Assembly (NCBI GenBank): GCA_012274445.1
Contig: JAAROD010000090.1
Location: 1-64,000 of the forward strand
Direction: 5' to 3'
DNA length: 64,000 nucleotides
Origin: Sclerotiophoma versabilis
Taxonomy: Eukaryota > Ascomycota > Dothideomycetes > Pleosporales > Didymellaceae
Shown: positions 14,001-28,046 of the stretch, one piece after another
How positions within the stretch are numbered: the stretch's first letter is position 1
How the letters are laid out: every line of letters begins with the position of its first letter
The notes under the pieces: model-generated
The model's input: the letters and a program-made list of their open reading frames with translations, nothing else
Database searches by the model: none
What the model was told of the DNA's origin: nothing
Translations under genes and position numbers: made by a program

Positions 14001-17000
14001 TACATTTCTATAGTACTCTTAAATATCTTCTAGATTAGTTCTGTTCTATCTAAGAATAACAGCTCTTAATAAGCTTTCTCTAGAGTCTAGAAAGTGCTTC
14101 TAAGTACATAATTCTAAAAAAAAACTCTATATATTTTTAATTAGGCTAAGGTCTAGGCTGCTAGATAGCTACTATAGAAGCCTAATAGCTCTCTAATAAA
14201 AGGTCTACTTAGTTTCTAATACTCTATAATAGATAGTATTATCTTATATTATAAGAATATTACTAATTTCTTTATAAAATAGCTCTTACTTTATCTTAAA
14301 TCTCTTAATTAGTAGAATTACTCTCTAAGTTTAGGACTTAGCTGTTAGGCTACTCTATTAATTAGTATCCTAGATTAGCAGAGGTCTCTTTAAACTATTT
14401 TCTCTAATACTAACCTATACCTTTATATAGCTAAAGTCTTTGTACCTAGGTATAGAGTAAGTAGGTAGATAATTCTCCTCTACTAAGTATATAACCTATA
14501 TTTATCTATTAATTACTCTAGGTTATAAAAAAGCTCTTTTATAAGAGCTATAGACTTTATATAGAGTATTAATAAAGATTAAATATAGCTATATAAAGAT
14601 ACTAACTTTAATACTACTAATTAGCTAATAATATAATTAAAAGTATAGTTAGATAAGTTATATATTATAGAGCCCTAAGATACCCTAGAATAGGCTAGAA
14701 AGAGAGTATATACAGCTACTCTTAGTATAATATATATATTATTACTTTATATTAGGTAGCTAAGTAACTTATAAAGCTTAGTTAGATTAGGTAGTTATAG
14801 TTATTAATAATGTCTCTATAGCTAGTTAGACTATTATTATACTAATTACTACTCTTATTATTATCTAATTTATTATATAGCTTAAAGGTGTTATTAAAGT
14901 ATTTATAAGCAGAAGGAATATAATTCTACTAATCTAGACTAGTATTTTACTTCTTATTCTATAGTGCTATAGCTCTTTATAGATTATAGGGCTAGTAGTC
15001 TAACTCTTAAGATATTATAAAGTACTTCTTAGATTCTTAAAAAATATATATATTACCTAGCAGCTTTTAGGCCTAAGCATATATTAAGCAAGACAGAGGT
15101 AGTATAGAATAAAAACTAAGCAGTGTGTAAAAAGTAGAAACTATAAGTATAACTAACTCTAAGTCTCTAGACTCTATTCTAGAAGAACTATTATTTTAGT
15201 AGAAGCTTAAAACTAGTATATTAATATTTTAAGCTATATAGGAAGGTTTAAATTATTATAATAGATATATAAGTAATATAATAATTATAAGAGCAGTGCT
15301 TAGCTATTATTAAGTAGAAGTGTAATTACTTTTAATAAAGCTAGCTATAGGTAAGCAAATTTAGTATTATTATTTAAAGGCTGATATCTAGCTAGGTCTA
15401 AAGTAGACTTAGAATCTTCTATTATTCTTCTAATTATACAGCAGAATATTATACCTATTAAGCAATCTAGGTAGAGTTATTACGCTTATTCTTATATTAT
15501 AATAGGCTTTAAGTATAGTAGAAAAGAAACCTCTAGGCGCTATATAGATATCTAAGACCTCTAATACTCTATTAGTAGCAGATTTTAGTATAAAAGCTAA
15601 AGTTTTACTATATAGTTCTCTTCTAATCTAGCATATTATAAGAAAGAAGATATACTTAATAGAGTAGTTAGCTTAGTTTACTAATAAGCACTGTTTTTTA
15701 AAATTCTTATCTCTCTTCTTACTCTTCTACTTCTATAGTAGTAGTTAGCTTCCTAAATAATATAAGTAAAATTGTTTACTATTATTTAAGACTGTATATA
15801 GACTATTATAGCCTACTATATCTAAGGTGTTAATAAAGATATTAAAGGTGTATAGTCTAGAAAACTAACTTTCTAAGCCTATATTAATAGATATATTAAT
15901 CTTTATATATAGTTAAAGATAAGCTTAAAGACATACTAGTTCTTTATACTACTTAACTTAGCTCTACTAGTAATATAAACTTATATTATACCTGTAAAAC
16001 TATATAATGTGCTAGGTTCTAAACTTAGTTAAAAGATAGAAATATCTATTAAAATGTACATTTAACCTAGTTTGTATTAACTAATACAGTTTAACGTATA
16101 ATATAGTCTTAAAGCTACCTTTCTTATTAAGTAGTGTAGTATAATTGCCTAGCTATACTAGTATAACTTAATCTATACTATTAGCGCATATAATATTATA
16201 GGAACGATGAATTTTCCTATAGAGAAAAGGTAGCGCTGTTTAGTTTAAGTAAGGCTATATTGCGTTTTACGTTCCTGCTATAGTTAACGCTATAGGATAT
16301 GCTAATACTAATTACTAGATAACAGTTACTACTCTCCTTTATACTATAACCTTAAAAGGCTTAGCTATTACTAATTATATTAGCTAAGCTACACTAGTTT
16401 ATATAGTATAGTAAGAGTCTTACTAGAAGCGCAGATTAATTACCTAAGGTACGTATTGCAAACATAATACAGTTACATAATTATAGATTATATTAATAAT
16501 TTAAGTAGTAACTATATAGTATTATTACTCTATATATATAAAGATTACTATAGTAAGAGTAGTATAAACTACTAAGAAGTATATAAGCTAATTAGGACGT
16601 TATAAACTATATTTAGAGTTAAGTTTAATTAGGTATCTATAGTAAAAGTGCTCTATAGTTAATTTTATACTTATAAGTATATATAAAAAGAACACCTAGG
16701 CTAACACCTAAGATTAGTAGAGAGCTAGCAGTTAATAGCTGTGTAAATACTAAGACTATAACTATATTTTTTAAAGTTATTAGGTCTTAATTAATATTAA
16801 CTATACTCTTTACTTAGCTGTATAAGCTGTGTAGCAGGTCTTAGTTAGCTTATATTAGGTTACTTCTTATTTTAACTACTAATCTCTTTATTAGTATACG
16901 TTTTCTTATTTTTAGTATTAATGCGCCTGTAAATAGTAAGACTAAATATAAGGCTATAATACTTAATACCTATAAAATATATTTTATTACTTAGACTTTA

Positions 17001-20000
17001 ATATAAGAGCAGCTACTTAATACTCTTATTCTTATAAAACGTATATTAGTATAGTCTAATATTAAAGTAAGAGAGGTAAGATTACTATAATAGTTTAAGA
17101 ACCTTATAAAGTAATAAGTTAATCTAGTAGCTTTAAGATTTATTAGTACTAACTTAATTTTAGTAGTCTAGCTATCTATAAAAGTATAAATACCTTTAAT
17201 ATATATTATTTACTTCTTCTATATATATATCTGCAACTATAGTAGTATTATAAAGTACTAATATTTAAGATATAAACTTAATACTAGATGTATATACATC
17301 TATAGTATCTAGCGTAAAGATATACTTAGGTATGTTCTTAGCTGTATGTTTAGCCCTCTATAGGTAGAGGTATTTAATTAATAATATATATATAGTAGGT
17401 ATTCTATCTTTAGAAAATAGGTGCTATGCTTAAAAGTATTCCTAATATAATAACTAAGCTATAAAAAACTCTAGAAGAGCCTTCTGTCCTAGCGCTCTAA
17501 TATTAACTAAAACCTATATTACCTTTCTACTTTATAGAAACGCCTCTATTAAAGGTTCCTATAAAATAGAACTATACTCTAAGAAATAACTATAAAGTTA
17601 TAGTATAAGCTAGTAATTACGTAATTGTATATATATAGATAGGCTTTAAAGCTATATTATATAATATATAAAACAAAACAGCCGGGCCTATATTAGAAGA
17701 CCTGTTAAATATAAGTAAATAGAAAGAATAAAAGAGATAAATTATATCTAGCTACTTTAAATAGGTATTCTACTAATAACTACTCTGTTTTATAAGAGAA
17801 AGGAGATTATATTAGAGTATAGAAATAGGAGAATAACTTACACTTAAGAGTAAGTAGGTTTTTCTTTTATTTAGCTTTAGAACAGATTAATTTATTTAAT
17901 ACTAATACTTTGTTTTTATTAAAGTTAATAGACTAATAATTAATATACGTATAGTACTATATTACTTACTTATAGTGCGCGTCTAGAAATACATGCCTAA
18001 CTAGACTTTACTCTAAACTTAGTTTATAACGTTTATGTTAGTTTAAATACATCTTAATAATTTATACTAATACTAACAGTTTAGCGCATTATCTCTTACT
18101 TTACTATTAATATTACTAATAAATATAACTGTTAGAACTGTTAGAGTATATTATCTTCTAGATATAATGCTAATACTATAAACAACTACTAGAGTTATCT
18201 ATAGTATTGCTTATTATGCGTCTAGAGTATATAGGTAAAAACGTAATTTTTAAGTGCTAAGTCTATTGTTTATAAGAAGAAAGCTACTTCTATATTGTAT
18301 ATAGTAATAGTTATAAACAATGTATAGATTTTATATTACTATACCTTTAAATTATGTTAAAACTGCGCGCAAAGCGCACGCCTAGAATAAGGCTTAATAC
18401 CTGCTTGTCTAAAATAATCCTAGAGCTAATATAATCTTCTTCTTACTTTTAGAGTTAAGGAGAGCGTGCTATTAATAGTTAGACAATTACTGCGTAATTA
18501 CTAACTGTACTGTAAAAGCAAAGTATTACTTTCTAATAAATAGTAATAGTCTAGTCTTTACTTCTTTGCCTATAAGCGTTTAGTATAATCCGTAACTAAG
18601 TATTACAGCTTTCTAAACCTATTACCTTATTTAATTTTATAGTAACTACTACTAACTACTAGCAGTATTACTAGTTAAAGACACTAGTATTGCTAATACA
18701 GCTTAATTAGCACAGTTAGCACGCTTAAACACAATACTAACGCAATACTAACGCTAGTAGCTAAGAGCTTTACCTCTTAATACTTTTAATAGAACTAGTT
18801 TAGATACTTAGCCTAGAATATTACTACTTACTTTCTATAAGTATCTCTAATAAGTACTTCTAATGTTTAGATAAGACTTCTTCTAAATATTTATCTTTAA
18901 CTTAATATAATATATATAGACCTATTATACCTCTTAGAATTCTTATTAAAGTGTAGTATAGACGTTAAATAGAAAAGAGATATAACTTATATCTAGTATA
19001 GTATAGCGCATGCACTAAATTATAGGCAATAATAGGATCTGTTTCTAGCGTAGTTATAGAGTTAGAAGCTTATTATATAGTAGAGTAGTTAGAGGTAACA
19101 GTAACGCGACTAAGTTATAGATCTAGCTGCACTTTAATATTAGTATCTCTAGAATTTCCTAAGTATATAGTAGCTTAGCAGGTTATTTCTAGAGTTAATT
19201 TAATAATAATTTAAATGTATATATACTACTTAGCTATATATCTTAGTAAATAAATTATATAGTAATAATTATATAAGATAAAAAACTTCTATAGTACTAC
19301 TTTTACTTTTACTCTTAACCTGTTAATCTCTTTCTATAAGCCTAGAACTATATTATATAACTGCTCTATAGGTATAATAAAGATATTTAACTATTAAGAG
19401 TATAGATTATACTCTTATATACATACATATAATATACTTATATATAAGATCTACTATTAGTCCTCCTATTATTATAAGAATAAACGTATACTCTTTACTT
19501 ATAATAAGGTTTTTATAGTAAATATATGCTCTTATATTTCTAATACTATTAAAAATAATAAGAGTTTTTAGTACTAAGTAGGTGTAATAGATATAAACTA
19601 TATTATAAAATTTCCTACTTATTATATTATTATAGGGGTTACTGTAGTAAAGCAGTAGAAATTATAGAATAATCTATAATACTATTATACTATTAATATA
19701 TAGAACTATTATATAAAAGGAGCCCTATAAAGCGCATTACTCTATATCTTCTAAATTAGCCTACCTAATATTATAAGTTTATTACTAAAGTCTTTAAATA
19801 TACTCTATACTAGATTATCCTGTTATATATAGTTTCCTGCATATTCTTCTTTAGTGCTAAAAGTTATAATATACTATTCTCTCTTCTATAACTTAATAGC
19901 TATAGTAATCTCCTTTTCTAAAAACTAAATATTCTTTATAATAATATAGAATAATAACTTAATAGTATGTTTCTTCTTAGGCTTAAAAAGCTATAGTAAT

Positions 20001-21600
20001 AAGAAATTATTTAATATATAAAGAAGTATAACTATATCCTAAGTATTAAGTCTATACAATAGTATAATAATAGTTCTATTTTTCTTAATATACTACAGAG
20101 ATATAATAAGTTAGCTTATTAAAAGTTACTAAGCTTTCTACTTCTTATAATACTCTGCCTATAGATATATTTAGAGAACTTATCTATTATAGAAGATAAG
20201 GTTGTATTTTTAGTTACTAAAGAGATAATTAGATAAGAAATTAGTAGTATTAGGGTAACTAGTTAGAATTATAGATACCTCTATCTTAACTGCTAACATA
20301 GTAATGTCTGTAAAATAGACTTTAAGTCTTCTATTATTTTTCTAGTTAGGCAGGAGTATGTTATAACCGTTCTGTAATTTTAGTAAGGTTATTATGCTTA
20401 TCTCTGTACCTTAATATTCTGTAAGAATAGTAGTAGAAAAACCTCTAGAGGCTATATAATTATTAAGAACTTTAATACCTATATCTTTAGCAGACTATAG
20501 TATAAAGGCTAAAGTTATATTATGCAGTTCCTCTCTAATTTAACATATTATATTAAAGAAGATATAATTAACGTGTCTGTTAGCCTAATTAGTAGATAAG
20601 CGCTAGCTCTAGAAGTATTTATCCCCTTTCTTACTCTTCTATCTCTTAGTAAATAATTAGTTAAGTAGTTAATATATAAGTAGACTATAGTCTTACTAGA
20701 TATCTTAACTTACTAAGCTTATAAAACTTAGCAGAGTAATTAGAAATATATCTATTTATAATCTTATTAGGACTTAAGGTAGCTTTCTCTATAGATAAAC
20801 AGCTACCTTTACTTAGAGCTATATATCTAAAGTTACAGCCTATTATATTAGAAGTGTTAATAGGTAGAATGTATTAAATAAATATAGATAAGGTATAAAT
20901 TTCTCTAAGTAATAGTAACTTAATATAATAAATCTTCTTTTCTAATAGAGACTTAGCTTATTATTACTTAGTATTATATAGTTAATAGTAAAATCTCTTA
21001 TATTCTATCTTATTCTTTATCTATAAAGATAAAGTAATACTAGAATTTATTAAATATATTAGGCTCTACTTACTCTTATAACGTACCTATACAATTATAA
21101 AAGCACTTTTCTTAAACTATCTACCTAATATAAATCTAACTAATAGTTATACTACCCTTATAATATTAATCTATATAGAAGATGCAAAAACTAGTATTAA
21201 GTAATAACCTCTATAGAAAGTACTTTAGAAAGGCCTTAACTTATCTAGATAGCTATAGTATAATATATAGAAAAGACATATAAGTTTACTATATATTAGA
21301 GTTTACCTCTCTAGAAACCTACCTAAAGTCTTGCTATAGAGGTTTCTAGTAGTTTTACTGTCTAGTTGTATATCTATAATTATTCTTTAGTTTATAAATA
21401 GTAAACAGCTTTAGGTTACGTCTGTAATAATATATATAAGACTAATATATAAAATTATATAAATAGCTTAAGCTGTATATAGAGTAATTACTTAATAAAG
21501 TAAGCCTATAGTTTATATCTAATAACTTCTTATTATAATTATAGCTTTTATTACAGCTAGTAGACGTAAATACAAAGGTAGTACAATATTAGACAATAGA
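14000..21600 (-). mobile_element. RIP-mutated repeats, probable minus-strand retroelement copies
   Basis: Bases of about 15,390-15,760 and 20,320-20,650 are homologous in direct orientation, about 4.9 kb apart, and both are heavily RIP-mutated. In the minus-strand reading just beyond the second copy (about 20,150-20,240) there is a stretch like IIDKFSK, reminiscent of the integrase core of Ty3/gypsy elements. Long terminal repeats, primer-binding site and polypurine tract could not be located, so class and ends are tentative. Nothing in the block forms an intact gene. A LINE or an unrelated duplicated sequence is possible. Confidence 0.35.
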
Positions 21601-23940
21601 TTATATAGCAGCAAACTAAGATAATAATATTATTACATCTATATAGCGCTAACGTGTATAATTACCCCTCTTAAGTCTATAGGCAATAGATAATTTAATA
21701 TATTAGGGTTTAGTGCTTAAAAAAGCTAATGTATTATAGATTAGAGTATAATATTTACTTATAGTAATTTACTAGTTATATAGCTTTACTAGAAGACTGT
21801 TAGTAATAATAGGCTACTAAATATTCTTTAGCGCAGTATTAACCCTTCTATTAGATATTAATATTATAATAAAGATAATTTTCTGCTAGTTAGCTTAGTT
21901 TAACCCTGCACAAGATCGTCTGCAGTTAGCAATTTATAGGCTAGAACTATAGTAGCTCTAGTATCTATTAACTTATAGAAGTAGAGAAGCTAGTAAGCGC
22001 TTATAGATATAAGAGAGATTAGCGTAAGATTATATAGCAGAGTTATCTTTAGTTACTATTCTATAGGCCTGCTTAAACTCTTAAAAAGTCTAATAGAGAT
22101 ATACTACTATACATATACTTACTCTTATAATTTATAAATTAAGTTATATAATAGTTTTAGTATACTTTTATTTAGAATCTAAGTATAGTCTCTAGAATGC
22201 ATAGAAAAACCAACCTCTTTTAAGGTTATACTATTATTACTACTATAGGGCAAAACTTAGAAATAGTTTCTATCTTAACCTAGTATAAATCTATTTTCTT
22301 ATATTATATAGATCTTATTAGCAACTACGCTAGCAGAGAGCTATTTCTTGTTAAGTTTAATTTACTCCTTTTTTACTACTTCTCTAATTTAAAGCTTAAC
22401 TTTAGTAGTAAGTACTTTGCTTAAGAATTTCTAGAGTGCTAAGACGTTAAATAGCTAGCTTCTAACTACTTTATACAGTTTATATTATTAAGAAATTACT
22501 CTAAGACTTACTTTTAAGAAAGTATTAGTTTTATATTATCTATTTAGATTAGAATAAAAACCTATATATTCTATTAAATAATAACAGGACAGAACATTCT
22601 AAGTATATAGTAGCATAAGCGGTTATCTTTAGGTATCTAGCACGTAATTTAAACTTAAGAACTAATATTATTATTAAACAGTTTGCATTATATATAGATA
22701 TTAAGTTTGTGCTTATATATTATAATAGCGCTATAATAGAAACTACAGAGTTAAAAATACTACTATATTTAGATATTAGAAAAAATATCTAGGTAAATAT
22801 AGGGAGCTAGATATTAATATATATACTAAATAACTTACACTCTTCTTTATATACTAAACAGCTTTACAAAATTAATTTCTAAGTAATAATTTCTTAGTTT
22901 ATTAGTAATTAGTATAGTATTACCTTAATTAATAAGTTGCAGTGTGCAGACAGTAAAGTAGGTTACTCTATAGCACTGCAGCATTATATTTTATTCTAAT
23001 ACTGTCCTAGGTAATAACTTTAGTTCTAGAGTCTTTATAGTAGCAGGATATAAAAGATTTTAGCACTTTCTATAGCGCTGTAGCTTCTTAAAATCTGTAA
23101 ATATCTAAAAATCCCTATACTAAGTAAATTAAAAGAGATTATTAAACCTTCTAAGAGAGATATAATCTCTATTTTTATCCTCTATATAGTAATGCAGGAT
23201 AGCGTAATACTTGCTAAAGAAGCCTCTATCTTTCTCTTGCATACTACTGCACTCTAGTATCTTCTGCTTAGAAACTAGCGGCTGTTAATAACTATATAAA
23301 ATACTACTAAGAACCTTCTCTGTTTATTTATACAAACAGCCGTCTCCTTACTCTACAATTACAAGATTTAGGAGCAGCTTAATTGCCTAAATCTCCTAGC
23401 TAATCTTACGGATCTACTTAATAGCTTCCTACTTACCTCTCTAATAAGCAACATCTACTTTTACAATATACTACTAGCTAATATAACCTTTAAGAAAAAA
23501 TACTACAGCCTGCTTAATACACTTATCTAAGCCTCTAGAGGTAGCTTTAATAGAAAGCTTATTATAAAAATAGCTACTAACTTCTAGAATCCTAAAGATT
23601 AGACTTACTGTCTTAACTTAGTTCTAAGTAACTTCTAGGTTATCCTCTCTTTTAGAAACGCTATCTTTAATAAGCACCTTGCTCTAGTCTATCTACACCT
23701 AAATAGAGGACTTTTAAATAGCTTAATATCTAGAAATAGCAGGGTCTTTAAAGAACTTTTATATTAGTATAACTATAGAAATTCTATTGTAATAAAAGGA
23801 CTAACATAGAGGTTAGGTTTCTTTACTTACTATTATAACGATTTGTATATAGCTAAGATGTATATATATACAGCTAGCCTTACTAATATAGCTAGAAAGG
23901 TTTTAGACCTAGAAATAATTATTATAAACTAGAGAGTGCA
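21600..23940 (+). pseudogene. Possible N-terminal part of the dead DDX60-like helicase
   Basis: DDX60-like proteins carry several hundred residues before the helicase core, so about 2-3 kb of + strand sequence upstream of the recognisable core should belong to the same dead gene. The stretch is less saturated with RIP than its surroundings (CA and TG steps still occur, for example around 21,900 and 23,200-23,750). I could not follow a continuous frame or find a start codon; the extent is inferred from family architecture only. Confidence 0.35.
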
Positions 23941-26900
23941 GCTATCCTAGCTATAAAGGGCTTCTGTAGTAGCTAATATTAATAACTTATTCTAGCTAAA
24001 GAATATAATATATTCTAAAAGTAGTAAAAAACCTAGTACTCTAAAAAAGAAGAGTAAAAAGACTATAGCTCTTAAAGCTGCAGCCGCTATTAAAGCAGTA
24101 AAAACTTAGTCTAAAGAAGACATTAATACTGCTTTCTAGATAGTAAAGTATAAAGAGCTTATAGTTTAACCTAAAATATAACTTTAGTATACTACAGCGT
24201 AGGATTACTTAATTAAATTATATTAAGCTAGTCTATTTAGGCTAGAGGTAGAGCTGTATATAGTAGATTACCTACTTTAGATCTAGACAGGATACTGTAA
24301 AGGTACAGACACAGATGCTAATACTAGCCTTATAGCTTTAACCTAGGATACTCTTCTAAGATTATTAAAGACCGCGTCTAGAATAACACCTAAAGTTAGT
24401 ATTTCTCTAAAAGTTATTTTAAAAGTACTTAGACTCCCTATACTTAATTACTAGATAAATACTACTAGTTAGCTACTTACCTTCGTTTGCATAATTACTA
24501 AGGTAACTATATTGAAAATTTTAACATCTTTCTCTATTAACTTTACTAAACTATTAATCCTAGGTAGTGCTATAATTTTCTAATTAGAGTATTGTGGGCT
24601 GTATCTAGAGAGAGCTATTAACTCTGCTCTAAATACTTGTGTTCTATTCTATCCGGATGCATAGCAGCGTAAGGTTCTTAATGCAATTAATAGGAATAAG
24701 TCTTTGTTTATTATTATACTAACTAGCGCTAGGAAAACGTTTATTTCCTTCTATGCAATAAAGCAGGTCCTTATAAATAATAATAATAGTGTTATAGTTT
24801 ATATTATACTAATAAAAGCTCTAGTTAATTAAATTACTGCTAAAGTCTAAGCACGGTTTTCTAAGTCCTTTAAGTACTCTAGGAAGTCTGTCTAGGCGAT
24901 TTATACTTAAGACTATTGAATTAATAACGCTACTAGATGTTAAGTCTTAGTAACTATGCTCTATATTCTCTAGATTATATTACTAGCTCTATCTAATGCT
25001 AAGAACAAGAACTCCTAGAGTTACTAGATTAAGCAGATAATTTTTAACAAAGTCTATTGTATTAGTTAGGCAGAGGACGGTTTAGTCTGGGAATAATTGC
25101 TGCTGCAGTTACCTTACTCTATTATTACCCTCTCCGCAACTGTTAGGAATTCTAAAGAGTTTAGTAGCTAGCTAGCATTAACTTAGGAAGTAAATAGAAA
25201 CAAGCTTATTATAATTAAGTACTACTACTAATATTTAGACTTATAAAAGTTTATCTATGTTCCTCTAAAACAGTTCTGTTTTTTAGGTCTGCTAGAGAAC
25301 TCTCCTATTTATATGCTAGGCCTAGATAAAGTAGAAGTATTTAGTATTATCTATTCTGTTATAAGTTTAAGCAATAGGTCTTATAGAATACTAAAAGATT
25401 TGCACTTAGAGGCTTATAATTACCTTAGGCTTTAGTAGATAATAAGAAAGCACGTAATAGAGGAATATATTATTCTACTTAGTCTTAGTCCCTAGTAAGC
25501 GCTTCTAGATATTATTAAGAAGGTCTATATATTTAAATAAGAGAAGGCCCTAAAAGCTAAACTTCTTAAATAAATAAATAAGATAAGCTTTCTATTTAAA
25601 AAGGTTTAGCAGGATCTAAGTACAGCACTAGTTAAGCCTGTAACGCGTGATTTTCTTAAACCTAACTATACTTATAATAATAAATATAATGCCTAAAAGT
25701 TAATGCAGAGAGCCTTTCTTCTATAATTCTTCTAGCGCTTACTAATTTGCATACTAAGAACGCCCTTTTAGCTATTGTTTTTATTTATAACTGTAGTTAG
25801 TATAAGAAGTTAATAAAAAATGTTGTAAAGGAGCTTAAAACAGGCGAGGTAGCATAGAAGGACACTAGTACCTTATAGAAAGAGAAACTTATAGGGTTTA
25901 AAAAGTATAAGAAAGAATAAAAAGTAGTTAAGGCTAAGGTTAAGAATAGAAAGAGCACTAGTAAGAACAAGGCTAAGCGTAGAAGCGGCAACAAGGACAA
26001 TAAGAGCAATAATAAGAAAATATTAAAGGCAAGTTATAACTAGGAGGCTGGGTATGCAGAGAATAGTAAGTAGGTTAGATTTAATCCTTAGGCTCTAATT
26101 AATAGCTTCTACTTCGCTAACACAAAGAGACTTCTGCATTCTAAACTAGATAAATATAAGTAGTAACTTTATAGATAAGGTGTTGCAGAGTAGCTTATTA
26201 GCGCTCTAAGCTATAGTATTAGTGTCTACTATATAGGTATAAATTAGAAATATTATTAAGTAGTAAAGATTCTTTTCTATAAAAGCTACCTGTAGGTTAT
26301 AATTACTATAGAAACTCTTACGCTAGGTATTAACATACTATATAAGACTATAGTCTTTACTAGAGATTCTGTTTTTCTTACTGTACTTAACTTTTATTAG
26401 TGTGCTAGTTAAGCTAGCTAAAGAAGGTTTAATCTACTTAGAAATGTTCTGTTTCTTAGAATACCCCTTTAAAGAGTATTCTGTCTTTTAAGCTTATAAC
26501 TTCTAAATCTTAACAGACATTTCCCTATTACAATATTACTTGTCTTGCAACTTATAGCTTTGTTCTATAGCTTAAACAATTTAGACTTTGTAATTTAGAT
26601 AATTAACTCTATTCTTTTACAGCTTTAACTTTACCTTAGCTCTCCTAAATCCAAGATAGCTGTGCTATACTACTTCTGTTTCTCTATTAAGTACCTCTAA
26701 CGCTAATCCTTACTTAATATTAATAATTCTCTAATTAACTTTACTAGATGTGTTTCCTACTTATATTATACTAATAACTCTGCCTAGGCTTTTTATACTG
26801 TTCTTAGTTTAGGCTACTTTTATAAGCTCTGCTAGGATATTAATATTAATTACTAGTATGTTTGTTTAACTTTTATATTAGTTTTATTACACATCTTTAG

Positions 26901-27795
26901 TTAGCTTAAGTATAAACATGTAGATTAGAAGTTTATTAATAAGGTTATAAAGCAGTTGTCTTTAGTTGTTTTTTTACTACTATTACTAAAGAATATAGAA
27001 AGGACGCTCTAAGTTTATAACAAGAAAACTTTCGCAATATTTAGCACCTACTTTAGAACTTTTGCGGAACAGCACCTAAAGAATTTAGATAATACACTAC
27101 TGCTAAGTAAGGTATAAATTAGTTTAGAAGAGCAATTTAATATACTACTAAGCGCAAATTTTCTGTATATAATGCTTTGCTCTCTATTTATTATACTTTT
27201 AGGCTATAGTAATAAGTTTAATAATGTTTTAGATCTTTATAGTAATATACATTTAGGTGTCTTCCTAGAGGAAGCTATTATACTATACTTGCCTATTTAT
27301 CTAGAGTCTATAGTTTTACTTAATGTATACTTATATAACTTCTATAAGTATAAGAATGTAAATGCCCTAGAGTAAGTAAATAAGATTTGTAAGTCCAATA
27401 TCTAGTTCTACTTAAATAGTATGTTTCTCTCCTATCTTATTAGTTTTTACTAACAGATATCTAGATTTCTCTCTTATTCTTACTATAATTATAACAAGTC
27501 TAACTAACTTTATAAAACCCCCCTTTACTTCTAAGGCAGACATAGTTAATGTTATAGGCAGTAGTAACGCACATAAGGAATTTAAGAATAATAAACTCCT
27601 AGTAGAGACTAGTAATAGGGCAGGATAACTAAAGAGTAATTTAGCTCTACTTAGTCTTTAGGACGGCGAGGTTAATAAGATAGATAAGGAGAATAATATT
27701 AATAATGTTAATATGCGCCTACTAAAAGTTCTAAAGGCCTTTTAGAGTTTAAAGGAGGTGTTTAACGAAAAGTTCAAGTAGATGTAGGCTTAGAT
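23940..27795 (+). pseudogene. RIP-inactivated DDX60-like DEAD/DEAH-box helicase
   Basis: The frame is clear despite many stops. A basic linker (SKKPSTLKKKSKK) near 24,020-24,065 is followed by the pre-helicase region with an LEYCGLY segment near 24,590. The Q-motif-like PDA-stop-QRKVL (the stop replaces the usual Trp) is near 24,650. Motif I reads TSARKTF at 24,722-24,742, where the family has TSAGKTF, and motif II reads NKVY at 25,046-25,057 in place of DEVH. LSATV lies near 25,130. The C-terminal part includes GVFLEEAIILYLPIYLES (open at 27,172-27,375) and a final segment (KVLKAFQSLKEVFNEKFK) ending near 27,790. G-to-A and C-to-T changes explain most losses, including the Walker Gly and the DE pair, so it cannot encode an active ATPase. 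The frame shifts between 25.5 and 26.3 kb, from an indel or an intron. Family assignment is from remembered family motifs. Confidence 0.8.
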
Positions 27796-28046
27796 CTTGC
27801 TCTTAACTAAGCAATCTTATATTCTCTACTAATAACGTCTATACTATCTAGCATACCTATAGCTTGTAGAAGAGCTGTTCTATAGAGCTTGCATTAGTAC
27901 TAAAAGTATTAGCATTATAGTTGTAGCTATTACGATGTTGTTAGCCTCTATAGTATAACTAATCTTACTATAGCTCTTTAAATTAGCTTGCTTGTATATT
28001 ACACAGCAGATCTGCTGTTAATTATAGGCAGCGCTATAACTAACGT

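Noticed and set aside
25797..26009. Leu/Phe-rich minus-strand frame of 70 codons, apparently a membrane protein
   Set aside because: It is the antisense of the lysine-rich part of the dead DDX60-like helicase on the + strand.
27172..27375. 67-codon + strand frame as a separate gene
   Set aside because: Its GVFLEEA... segment continues the C-terminal part of the helicase pseudogene; it is a stop-free remnant, not an independent gene.
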